Assembly (NCBI RefSeq): GCF_900698935.1 | Contig: NZ_LR217715.1 | Location: 186,001 to 250,000 of the forward strand | Direction of reading: 5' to 3' | Length of the DNA: 64,000 nucleotides | From: Erwinia_E haradaeae_D | Lineage (GTDB): Bacteria > Pseudomonadota > Gammaproteobacteria > Enterobacterales > Enterobacteriaceae | Shown: piece by piece, positions 39,283-47,329 of the stretch | Numbering within the stretch: the stretch's first letter is position 1 | How the letters are laid out: every line of letters begins with the position of its first letter | Made by a program: the position numbers and the translations under genes | The notes under the pieces: model-generated | The model's database searches: none | Told to the model about the DNA's origin: nothing | Seen by the model: the letters and a program-made list of their open reading frames with translations, nothing else

Positions 39283-40278
39283 ATGACTATTAAAATAGGT
39301 ATTAATGGTTTTGGGCGCATTGGTCGCGTCATTGTACGTGCTGCTCAAACTCGTTCTGACATACAAATTGTAGCCATTAACGATTTACTTAATGCAGAAT
39401 ATATGGCTTATATGTTGCAGTACGATTCGACCCATGGCAGGTTTAACGGCGCTGTTAGCGTAAATGACAGTGGTGATTTGGTGGTTGATGGCAGTGTTAT
39501 TCGTGTTAGCGCGGAGAAAAACCCAGAATATCTTCGATGGGATTCTGTAAATGTGGATGTTGTTATTGAGGCCACTGGTATTTTTTTAACAGATGAATCT
39601 GCGCGTAAGCATATTATTGCTGGTGCCAAGAAAGTTATACTCACGGGGCCACCTAAAGATGCGACTCCTATGTTTGTTATGGGAGTTAATCATCAGTCCT
39701 ATCAAGATCAGGACATTATTTCTAATGCGTCTTGTACAACAAATTGCCTAGCCCCTCTCGCGAAAGTAATTCATGATACCTTTGGTATTGAAGAAGCGCT
39801 AATGACAACCATTCATGCGACTACCTCTACTCAGAAGACTGTCGATGGTATTTCCTGTAAGGATTGGCGAAGTGGCCGGGGTGCAGCGCAGAATATTATT
39901 CCCGCTTCAACGGGAGCCGCTAAAGCAGTAGGTCGAGTGATTCCAGAACTTCACGGTAAGTTAACAGGCATGTCGTTTCGTGTTGCAACCCCAAACGTCT
40001 CTGTTGTTGACCTTACAGCACGTTTAGTGAAATCTGTATCTTACAAAGAGATTTGTAACGCAGTGAAAGTAGCTTCTGAAAGTCACATGAAAGGTATTAT
40101 AGGTTTTACTTCAGATGAAGTGGTATCTAGTGATTTTAATGGTGAAACACTGACTTCTGTTTTTGATGCTAATGCTGGTATTGCACTAAATGATAATTTT
40201 GTCAAACTAATTTCTTGGTACGATAATGAGACAGGGTATTCGCACAAGGTCTTGGATTTAGTAATGCATATTATGTAA
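39283..40278 (+). CDS. gapA: Glyceraldehyde-3-phosphate dehydrogenase A
   Basis: GapA oxidises glyceraldehyde-3-phosphate to 1,3-bisphosphoglycerate with NAD+ in glycolysis. The 331 residues match E. coli. Seen: the NAD-binding start KIGINGFGRIGR, the active-site SNASCTTNCLAP with the catalytic cysteine near 150, the catalytic histidine in the following TTIHATTSTQ segment, and SWYDNETGYSHKV at the C-terminus. No classical Shine-Dalgarno precedes ATG 39283. It is flanked by relics of its E. coli neighbours, msrB (divergent) and yeaD (downstream). Confidence 0.97.
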   Translation: MTIKIGINGFGRIGRVIVRAAQTRSDIQIVAINDLLNAEYMAYMLQYDSTHGRFNGAVSVNDSGDLVVDGSVIRVSAEKNPEYLRWDSVNVDVVIEATGIFLTDESARKHIIAGAKKVILTGPPKDATPMFVMGVNHQSYQDQDIISNASCTTNCLAPLAKVIHDTFGIEEALMTTIHATTSTQKTVDGISCKDWRSGRGAAQNIIPASTGAAKAVGRVIPELHGKLTGMSFRVATPNVSVVDLTARLVKSVSYKEICNAVKVASESHMKGIIGFTSDEVVSSDFNGETLTSVFDANAGIALNDNFVKLISWYDNETGYSHKVLDLVMHIM

Positions 40279-40317
40279 AAGGCATGCACATTAGCCATGT
40301 TGAGATACATAAGGACC

Positions 40318-40550
40318 ATGCAGGTAATGCCATTGCTTCTTGTATTGTGTGAAAAAACCGAGAGAGAACAGCTTTAAGGATCATGCTCATCCCACTAAAG
40401 GACGATTAGATAAAAACATTAGTCACCTTCTAATGAGCATGATACTTGCTCTTGAGTGAGGTAAAGCGTCAGGTGCTGTATTATGCATATTCATTACAGA
40501 TTTGAGTACGGATAGAGCACGTACATGATGTGGATGATTTTTTTGAAACA
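40318..40550 (+). pseudogene. yeaD: yeaD relic (hexose-6-phosphate epimerase-like)
   Basis: Downstream of gapA on the same strand, one frame reads L-L-L-S-E-V-K-R-Q-V-L-Y-Y-A. This aligns with YeaD H-L-L-S-W-K, a three-codon gap, then E-E-V-L-W-L-S. In the same frame, after one stop, come V-R-I and H-D-V at positions matching V-A-I and V-P-V of V-A-I-R-G-G-V-P-V. gapA-yeaD is the E. coli order. ATG 40318 may be the old start, in a different frame, so at least one frameshift lies between. Confidence 0.55.
40380..40443. repeat. 11-bp inverted repeat within the yeaD relic
   Basis: ATCATGCTCAT (40380-40390) and ATGAGCATGAT (40433-40443) are exact complements 42 bases apart, about 100 bp after gapA. 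They could fold in the gapA mRNA 3' region, but there is no T-tract. The significance is unclear. Confidence 0.6.
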
Positions 40551-41140
40551 GCACCATTCAATAGTTACTAGACAATATTACAAGCTTTACAAGTTGCGAT
40601 TATATGTTCTTTTAGCAAAGATAGGTCTAACAATATATACATGTAGTGTAAATGATGTTTCTAGGTCAATATCAGACTTTGTAAGTCTCAGTGATTTAGA
40701 TAATTTGATATCCAATTATTGAGATAACAATGAAAGCTTAGTGTTGTTGGTTATGTGAATAATTTCTAAAATTTTATTTTTTAATATATATTAGACCATT
40801 ACTTTATGGATCTCATGTATTTTAAATGATAGTCAAAAGACTATGTTTTTTATCGTTCATATTGAAGTATGCTAGTTCTTTGTGGTATTGGAAATGCACC
40901 TAGGAAAGTGTTACAAAACAATACTTGTTCTAAACGTGTACGCAGATTTTTGATAATACCGATAGTTCGATATTATTAATAATATGATTTTATAATTTTT
41001 GTTGGTATTTTAGTTTTATTGTGTTTTATGTGTAGTTGTTAAATCAGCTTTTCACGAGAGAAAGCGATGCGAATTATATAAATGGTTGTCCGAACTGAGC
41101 AGCTAACATTTTACAACCATATTTTTGGTATGATATATCT
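40551..41140. other. Spacer before dnaB
   Basis: No gene remnant was recognised. A 65-codon open frame (40525-40722) overlapping the end of the yeaD relic has no family resemblance. No clear ribosome-binding site lies before the dnaB ATG at 41141. Confidence 0.4.
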
Positions 41141-42559
41141 ATGATAGACAAAAAACCTATAAAAACACCTTATGCGAACTATGAACGGTATGATCATCAG
41201 ATAGAAGGATTAAAGTTACCGCCGCGTTCTATAGAAGCAGAACAATCAGTATTAGGTGGTTTAATGCTGGACAATGAACGATGGGAAAATATTGTAGAAC
41301 GCGTAGTGAGTAAAGACTTTTTTAGCCGACCTCATCAAATGATTTTTTCAGAAATGCAACACCTTTTTATGCAAGGAAAACCAATTGATTTAATTACACT
41401 TTCCGAATCTATGGAAACAAAGGGAAAGTTAAATCTAGTAGGGGGTTTTGCCTATTTAGCGGAATTATCAAAAAACACACCAAGTGCCGCTAATATCTGT
41501 GCTTATGCAGATATTGTGCGTGAACGTGCAATCACACGAGAGCTAATCGCTGTAGCACAAGAGATTGCTGATGCTGGATATCATCCGCAGGGTCGTAGTA
41601 GCGAAGATCTTCTTGATCTTGCAGAGTCACGTATATTTCAGATTGCAGAACATCGAGTACATCCAGGATCAGGACCAAAAAGTATTGATCATATTTTAGA
41701 GTCCACGATATCACGAATTGAGTCTTTATATCAGAGTCCTCATAGCGGAATTACTGGTGTGGATACGGGGTATCAGGATCTTAACAAAAAAACCGCTGGT
41801 TTTCAGCAATCAGATCTGATCATTGTTGCGGCTCGCCCATCCATGGGAAAAACTACTTTTGCAATGAATCTGTGTGAAAACGTAGCTATGCTGCAGGATA
41901 AAGCAGTTTTAATTTTCAGTCTTGAAATGCCAGGTGAGCAAATTATGATGCGTATGCTTTCATCATTATCACGTGTTGACCAAACCCGCATTCGCACAGG
42001 GCAACTGGATGATGAAGATTGGGCGCGAATTTCTAGCACAATGGGTATTCTTCTTAAAAAGAAAAATATGTTTATTGATGATTCATCTGGTCTGACTCCC
42101 ACTGAGGTGCGTTCACGTGCACGTCGTATATTTCGTGAACAAGGCGGTTTAAACTTAATTATGATTGACTACTTACAGTTAATGCGCGTCCCTGCTCTTT
42201 CGGACAATCGCACTTTAGAGATTGCAGAGATTTCCCGTTCACTAAAGTCATTAGCAAAAGAGCTTAAAGTACCAGTCATAGCGCTTTCACAGCTTAACCG
42301 TTCATTAGAACAACGCGCTGACAAAAGACCGATTAATTCTGATTTACGTGAGTCTGGTGCAATTGAGCAAGATGCAGACTTAATTATGTTTATATATCGT
42401 GATGAAGTGTACCATGAAAATAGTACTTTGAAAGGCGTAGCAGAGATCATCCTTGGCAAGCAGCGTAACGGCCCTATTGGCACCTTTAGACTTACTTTTA
42501 ATGGTCAATGGTCACGTTTTGATAATTATTCTTGGTCTTCTTCATACGAGAATTCATAA
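41141..42559 (+). CDS. dnaB: Replicative DNA helicase DnaB
   Basis: DnaB is the hexameric helicase that opens the replication fork. It has 472 residues (E. coli 471). The N-terminal primase-interacting domain begins PPRSIEAEQSVLGGLM. The RecA-like domain has Walker A ARPSMGKTT near 229-237, Walker B IMIDYLQLMR and the arginine-finger segment SDLRESGAIEQDAD. In E. coli DnaB contacts the tau form of DnaX through its domain IV, which is absent from the DnaX in this window. alr follows in E. coli and is a relic here. Confidence 0.97.
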   Translation: MIDKKPIKTPYANYERYDHQIEGLKLPPRSIEAEQSVLGGLMLDNERWENIVERVVSKDFFSRPHQMIFSEMQHLFMQGKPIDLITLSESMETKGKLNLVGGFAYLAELSKNTPSAANICAYADIVRERAITRELIAVAQEIADAGYHPQGRSSEDLLDLAESRIFQIAEHRVHPGSGPKSIDHILESTISRIESLYQSPHSGITGVDTGYQDLNKKTAGFQQSDLIIVAARPSMGKTTFAMNLCENVAMLQDKAVLIFSLEMPGEQIMMRMLSSLSRVDQTRIRTGQLDDEDWARISSTMGILLKKKNMFIDDSSGLTPTEVRSRARRIFREQGGLNLIMIDYLQLMRVPALSDNRTLEIAEISRSLKSLAKELKVPVIALSQLNRSLEQRADKRPINSDLRESGAIEQDADLIMFIYRDEVYHENSTLKGVAEIILGKQRNGPIGTFRLTFNGQWSRFDNYSWSSSYENS

Positions 42560-42646
42560 TATTTATATAGTTTTTGTATGATATGAAGTGCTTTGTATTT
42601 GTTGTTTATGATATTTCGCATGTAAGAAATAGGTTGAAGGTAAAGA

Positions 42647-42975
42647 ATGGCGGCATCTCTGATGCTAGAGAGACATTACTAGCATCCATAGGAAGTGTGA
42701 TTATTTAATAGTATTAGTTAGAGCAGAGTGAATCAGAGAGTGGTGGTTTGCCGAAAAAACAATATGTTTGTTTGTCCATATAATATACAAGATATATAAA
42801 ATATGCCGGGTGTATGTGATCTATTACAGATAGGTTATGATGTTGTATTGTGGATGATTTTTGATTAATTTTACTTCAATATAGATAAGGATGCCGTGGA
42901 AGAATATCTCTTGCCTGAAGACTGTAACGATTTTTAAATGCATAGAGTTTTTCTTAATTCTAGAATGATGCATAT
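42647..42975 (+). pseudogene. alr: alr relic (alanine racemase)
   Basis: Alr makes D-alanine for peptidoglycan. From ATG 42647 a single frame, broken by stops, reads A-A-S-L-M-L-E-R for Alr A-A-T-V-V-I-N-R. It then gives R-V-V-V-C-R-K-N-N-M-F for K-M-V-A-V-V-K-A-N-A-Y, the block holding the PLP lysine, three codons from its E. coli position. P-G-V-C-D-L follows for F-G-V-A-R-L, then V-V-L-W-M-I-F-D for V-L-L-L-E-G-F-F-D, and M-H-R-V for M-H-R-L. The order after dnaB is that of E. coli. The 3' half was not traced. Confidence 0.68.
42661..42686. repeat. 8-bp hairpin after dnaB
   Basis: GATGCTAG (42661-42668) and CTAGCATC (42679-42686) are exact complements with a 10-base loop, about 100 bases past the dnaB stop and inside the alr relic. 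It has no T-tract, so a terminator role is doubtful. Confidence 0.55.
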
Positions 42976-43740
42976 GGTGTGACAGTATCTTTTTGTAAAA
43001 AGACTGTTTTATTTCATTATGTCATAAGTTTATCATGCATCTATGTGCGATCACTGATTCTTTTTTCTCAGTGTATCACATATCTTTTATATTCAATATA
43101 AATTTAATCAACACGACATTAATAATTGTATTTGGAAGGTTTTTCACTACACAAGCATTTATTATTACAATATTTTAGATTTAGGTGAAATATATCAGTG
43201 GTAGATAATATACGATGCTGTATTCACCTATATTGTTTTGTTTTCTATTTGTGCTGCATCATAAGCATTAATCTAGATGATATATACGTATTTTAATAAT
43301 GTAGGTGATAGACACGTTACTTATACTATGACGTACTTGATATAATTATCTAAATGTGTGTATACGGGTGTAGTAATGTTATATATTTTCTGTCTCTGCA
43401 TATTTTTTATGATACATACTATGGAGTATGTATCATTTAGTTTTTTGTAAAAGAATCTTAGCTTATATTATATATTTAACTGATTTTTGAGATATGAAAA
43501 GATTTTTAAAATTATTGTTATTGTTTGTATGGAATCGCATAAATATGTGAGGATGTGGTGTCAAGAGAAATAGAGCGAATTACATTATAGGATGATATAT
43601 TTTTAGAGTTGTCAATATACGTGGTGCATGATTGGATTCTTCAGAGTGTTTTGAAATATATATTGTTAAAATATGTTTGTATGATGTTATATATAAGTAT
43701 TATAACCTCATAGTTTTTATTAGTATCTTGTTGTAAATAT
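42976..43740. other. Spacer between the alr and rpoS relics
   Basis: It presumably holds the worn 3' parts of alr (plus strand) and rpoS (minus strand), which converge here. I could not align any further block with confidence. Confidence 0.4.
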
Positions 43741-44150
43741 AATTTCTTTATATGCTTGTAGAGAAAATGGATGATATATCGCATGATATATCCTATGCGT
43801 GGGTGAAAGATAAGATGTATCTTCTGCTATTTAAATATATTCAATGGTAAAAGCATACTGTATATCAAAAGAAATGAATGTTGAAAAGGAGACGTGAGGC
43901 ATTATGTGACTGATTAATATTTAGTCCAATATATAAAAAGTAGTTGATAAAGAATGTGCTATAATACAAGCCTGCAGAAAATATACCATGTTTTTATCCA
44001 TAGCTCTAGATAAGGGTTTTAAGGTCAGAGATCTGTTTGACTGATTCTATTAATTACATATATTATTGATTGTTTTTTCAATGTTATATATAGGCTGTTT
44101 GATTTTTAATTTTTTTATTTTGTTCTAAGGATATGTGTTCTGATCGTATC
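43741..44150 (-). pseudogene. rpoS: rpoS relic (stationary-phase sigma factor)
   Basis: Below nlpD on its strand, where E. coli has rpoS, Q-N-T appears near the expected start (44144). L-Y-I-G for L-Y-L-G-E-I-G lies about 247 bases past nlpD; in E. coli the distance is about 250. In the same frame A-S-R follows, then N-I-H-F-F for N-L-R-L-V-V. Further on come T-H-R-I and H-A-I for T-W-W-I and R-A-I of region 2.4, then K-E-I for K-E-L. Several deletions and stops intervene. Each block is short; the evidence is the ordered set plus position. Confidence 0.52.
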
Positions 44151-44181
44151 TAATTTTTATCAGAAATCGATTTCACGCATA

Positions 44182-45291
44182 TTACCGTTGTGGTAAATAT
44201 AGTAATGGGTTTACAGATTTTCCTTTATAACGAATTTCAAAATGTAATCTTACAGAATTAGTACCACTTTTTCCCATGGTAGCAATTTTCTGCCCTAAGC
44301 ATACGATTTGTTGATTATGAACATAAACATATGCATTATGTGCATAAGCACTTAGATAATTATTATTATGTTTTATGATAATTAAATTCCCATAACCGCG
44401 TAGTGCATGACCTGTGTATACCACACGTCCATATGCAGCTGCTACCACAAGATTACCGTCAGTTCCTGCAATATCAATGCCTTTATTTCCTCCTTCACCG
44501 CTAGAGAAAAAATTAATAATTTTACCATCACTAGGCCAATGCCAGTTGTCTGCCAAAGAAGTATGATTAGACATAGTTTGCGCTATGGGTTGATTTTTGA
44601 ATTTTGTTTTTTTTGTTTTTGGGGTAGCTAAATGTATTATTGTGTCATGATGTGTAAACGCAATCTTTGCGACGTTTGGTGTATTTTCTTTAGTTTTTTT
44701 ATTTTTTATATTGAAAGTATTGATATATTTGAGTGTTGGCTTCATAGAGGAGGAAAGAGTGGTAAGGTTTTTGCTGTTTCTTATCTTGGCGACTGTGATA
44801 GTATGCTTGACTGCAAAATCTAAATGGTTTTTATGTGATAATTTTAACTTCTGACCCACAGAAAGATTGGATGATCTGTGGATATGATTACGTTGCATTA
44901 AATCATAAATATTGTTTCCGGTAAGCCATGCGATATAAAATAAAGTATCGCCAGGATGCACTATGTAAGTTTGCTGAGTATAACTATTTTGGAGTGCAGG
45001 ATCGTATCGATGTGTACAAGTTAATTGGTTATTATTCTGAATTAAGTTTTTTCTATAATTTTTTCTGACAGATTTTAACGCTCGATGTACGGTATGGGTA
45101 GATGAATGATGCAGCACACGGTTTCTATGAGCATTATTTGCACCTTTCGTTGTATTATAGTGATTTTTTGCTATTTTTGGGACATCATTTTTTGCCGTGC
45201 TTATAGGTGCTGGTGTATTGTAATTATTAGAACAACCTGCCAACGCTAATACTGCTAATACGTAAGTTGTAATATGATGTCGCTTCAACAC
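44182..45291 (-). CDS. nlpD: Lipoprotein NlpD, LysM and degenerate LytM domain
   Basis: NlpD activates the amidase AmiC during septum splitting and sits on the inner face of the outer membrane. Seen: a signal peptide ending in the lipobox LALAGC (lipid cysteine near 20), a LysM domain YIVHPGDTLFYIAW.TGN near 108-150, a low-complexity linker, and the C-terminal LytM fold near 255-365 (GNKGIDIAG, GYGNLIIIKH, LHFEIRYKGKSVNP). As in E. coli, the LytM zinc ligands are absent, so it is a regulator and not an enzyme. The GTG at 45291, six bases after GAGGG, is preferred over a TTG at 45294. It is the only live gene of the former surE-pcm-nlpD-rpoS run. Confidence 0.94.
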   Translation of the reverse strand: MLKRHHITTYVLAVLALAGCSNNYNTPAPISTAKNDVPKIAKNHYNTTKGANNAHRNRVLHHSSTHTVHRALKSVRKNYRKNLIQNNNQLTCTHRYDPALQNSYTQQTYIVHPGDTLFYIAWLTGNNIYDLMQRNHIHRSSNLSVGQKLKLSHKNHLDFAVKHTITVAKIRNSKNLTTLSSSMKPTLKYINTFNIKNKKTKENTPNVAKIAFTHHDTIIHLATPKTKKTKFKNQPIAQTMSNHTSLADNWHWPSDGKIINFFSSGEGGNKGIDIAGTDGNLVVAAAYGRVVYTGHALRGYGNLIIIKHNNNYLSAYAHNAYVYVHNQQIVCLGQKIATMGKSGTNSVRLHFEIRYKGKSVNPLLYLPQR

Positions 45292-45319
45292 CAATAACCC
45301 TCTTCAATAATTGCTGATC

Positions 45320-45490
45320 TATATTTTATTATATATGCGTACTAGATATGACTCAAGAGGTAACAATGTTTAAGAATATACCATCGCCTCTAGTTTTTTT
45401 GAGGATGGCGTATTTTAATCTATCGTATTATTTTCATATAGTGAGCACTACATGCGTCTTTCATGGTATAAGGTCAGCAGTGATAGAGGA
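45320..45490 (-). pseudogene. pcm: pcm relic (L-isoaspartate O-methyltransferase), 3' part
   Basis: Pcm repairs damaged aspartyl residues. Before nlpD on its strand the frame reads P-L-S-L-L-T-L-Y-H-E-R-R-M, matching Pcm P-T-A-L-M-T-Q-L-D-E-G-G-I position for position. Then come I-L-K-K-T-R and G-I-F-L-N-I-V for Y-L-K-R-V-R-R and G-E-F-I-I-D-T-V. This is the tail of Pcm, ending about 30-40 bases before nlpD. Stops and gaps interrupt it. A plus-strand open frame over the same bases (45348-45554) is only its shadow. Confidence 0.68.
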
Positions 45491-46069
45491 AGATAAATTG
45501 CTAGTAAAAAGTGGATATAATTTTTTTGCGGTACTTATAACAGATACCATATGACTTATTGTGTTATGCTTATTTTGTGATCTTCACTACTAGTGGTATG
45601 ATGCTGCTATCGTTTTTCAAGTATCAATATTATTGAGTATATCATACATCATACGTTATGATTTCAGATTCTTAGATGCTATTTGTCAGTCAAGATGAAT
45701 CTATATTTTCTATAAGCTAGCTAGATACTCACTATCAGGAGTCGCACCACTATGGTATTGTTTTTCAGTTGCAAATAAGTAAAGTTCTATTAATATTTTA
45801 TATTTAGAACTTATATTTTTATTTCCTTAAGGTGCTATCTGATATTCTCAATACTAGCATGAATTAAAATTTTAGGTGTGTGGAAATGCTGTCTGCTATC
45901 TTATAGATTAAGTGATTCTTAATATAGCACATACATCATGCATTAAGAGTCATTAGTTAACTATCTGTGTTGTTCTAGTCGCGGTACAATATAGAGTAAA
46001 CTAAGAAGTAAGTTAGGTGCTGGATTGAAAATCACTGATATTATAGATGAAGTGATGATGCATATACAA

Positions 46070-46185
46070 ACGACTTGAGTATCACATGAGCATAGGGGTT
46101 AGTTATCAAGTGGTTTTGAAAATCTAATTGTATTTCGTGAGAAAATTGTTTTATTTGTATAACCTGAGCGATAGGCCTACCTGTG
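46070..46185 (-). pseudogene. surE: surE relic (5'-nucleotidase), C-terminal part
   Basis: Upstream of the pcm relic the minus strand reads R-P-I-A-Q-V-I for SurE H-P-A-D-Q-V-I. S-R-N-T-I follows for P-R-G-N-T-L, then, after a gap, I-T-N-P-Y-A-H-V-I-L for I-T-P-L-H-V-D-L. The order surE-pcm-nlpD matches E. coli. Frameshifts separate the blocks. The N-terminal metal-binding half should lie toward 46.6 kb but was not readable. Confidence 0.65.
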
Positions 46186-46614
46186 TAGAAATTACATGAA
46201 CTTTACATATTGAATCAATTGTCGATAAACAAGTAATGGAATTTGAAGTATAGGAAATATTCACATTAGTGTTAAAAATTCTAAAAATCATTCTATTTCT
46301 AGTTAATATTCATCATGATATATAACAATGCAGGTGGATCAGCTTTTTCATTTTGGTGGTCTAGAAACTTATATACAAAAGTAGTATTCGTTTTAGCTCA
46401 AAGATAAGTAATCTAACTCAAAAAGTTAGATCTTGGTATTCTGATCGAGAGGACTGATTAATCACAGCTGCATTTGTCAGAATGTTTTTAAGATAGTATT
46501 TGTAGATTAGTACCATGGACTTAATTATTCACTATGATGTTTTTTGATTAGGACATGGTTGCAAGATATAACTCTGAAAAAAATATTTCAGATACGTGTG
46601 CAATCAGCACATAC

Positions 46615-46653
46615 TGCTCTGATTAGTCCAGACGAATCAGAGCATGGACTAAT
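46615..46653. repeat. Two interlocking 9-bp inverted repeats
   Basis: TGCTCTGAT (46615-46623) pairs with ATCAGAGCA (46636-46644). ATTAGTCCA (46622-46630) pairs with TGGACTAAT (46645-46653). The two stems overlap and interlock, so only one can form at a time, like an antiterminator/terminator pair. They lie about 70 bases past rsmD. A further palindrome, AATAATTTAAAATTATT, follows at 46651-46667. No T-tract is seen on the minus strand. Confidence 0.8.
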
Positions 46654-46723
46654 AATTTAAAATTATTATTGCAGGGTTGTGTGCGGTGGTTATTTTTTAT
46701 AAAAAGTTGATATTTTAATAAAT

Positions 46724-47329
46724 TTATTCATCTTGCATGTTACTACGAGTCTCTTTAAAACGCCTATATAGACGAGAAATCACTTGACCAGCAATTATCT
46801 CACGATACAAAAACCAATTTTTTGGAGCCGGTATTTTCGGATGTGTCACAGAGCTTTCTACATAGATAAGCGATTGATGATGTAACCAAGAATTATTTTC
46901 TAATAAAATTAAGGTATACGCGATAATATCTTGATTAAATGGTGGGTCAACAAAGACCACATTATATAACTCGCCTTTTTGCGATAGAAATTTTAATGTA
47001 TTTGTTTGAATAACATATCCATTTTTCGCTTTCAAAGTCACGAGGTTTTTTTTTAATCGTGCAACAATAGATGTTTGTATTTCTAGAAACGTCGCACTTA
47101 TGGCATATCTTGAAAGCGCTTCGAATCCTAGAGCACCAGTACCCGAAAAGCAATCTAAACACTTCGAGTCCTTAATAGGACCTGCTAACCAATTAAAAAG
47201 GGTTTCTCGTACTCTATTAGGCGTAGGTCGAAGATCTGGGTGATTAATAACCGGTATCTTACGTCCACGCCATTGACCACCGATAATACGTATTTGTCCA
47301 TGCATTTTATTAGCATTCTGTTTGTACAT
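46724..47329 (-). CDS. rsmD: 16S rRNA (guanine966-N2)-methyltransferase
   Basis: RsmD methylates G966 of 16S rRNA in the assembled small subunit. The 201 residues compare with 198 in E. coli. Seen: the N-terminal GQIRIIGGQWRGRKIPV, RPTPNRVRETLFNWL, the SAM site LDCFSGTGALGFEALSR near 57-73 and the catalytic VFVDPPF near 125. ATG 47329 gives a short variable leader before GQIRI, as in homologues. In E. coli ftsY is divergent from it; here the facing region is an unrecognised void. Confidence 0.96.
   Translation of the reverse strand: MYKQNANKMHGQIRIIGGQWRGRKIPVINHPDLRPTPNRVRETLFNWLAGPIKDSKCLDCFSGTGALGFEALSRYAISATFLEIQTSIVARLKKNLVTLKAKNGYVIQTNTLKFLSQKGELYNVVFVDPPFNQDIIAYTLILLENNSWLHHQSLIYVESSVTHPKIPAPKNWFLYREIIAGQVISRLYRRFKETRSNMQDE

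Noticed and set aside
45348..45554. 68-codon plus-strand open frame
   Set aside because: It lies antisense to the pcm relic and has no family resemblance or credible start region.
46615..46653. H-type pseudoknot from the two interlocking stems
   Set aside because: The stems overlap by two bases and leave no loop to cross the first stem, so alternate hairpins are more likely.
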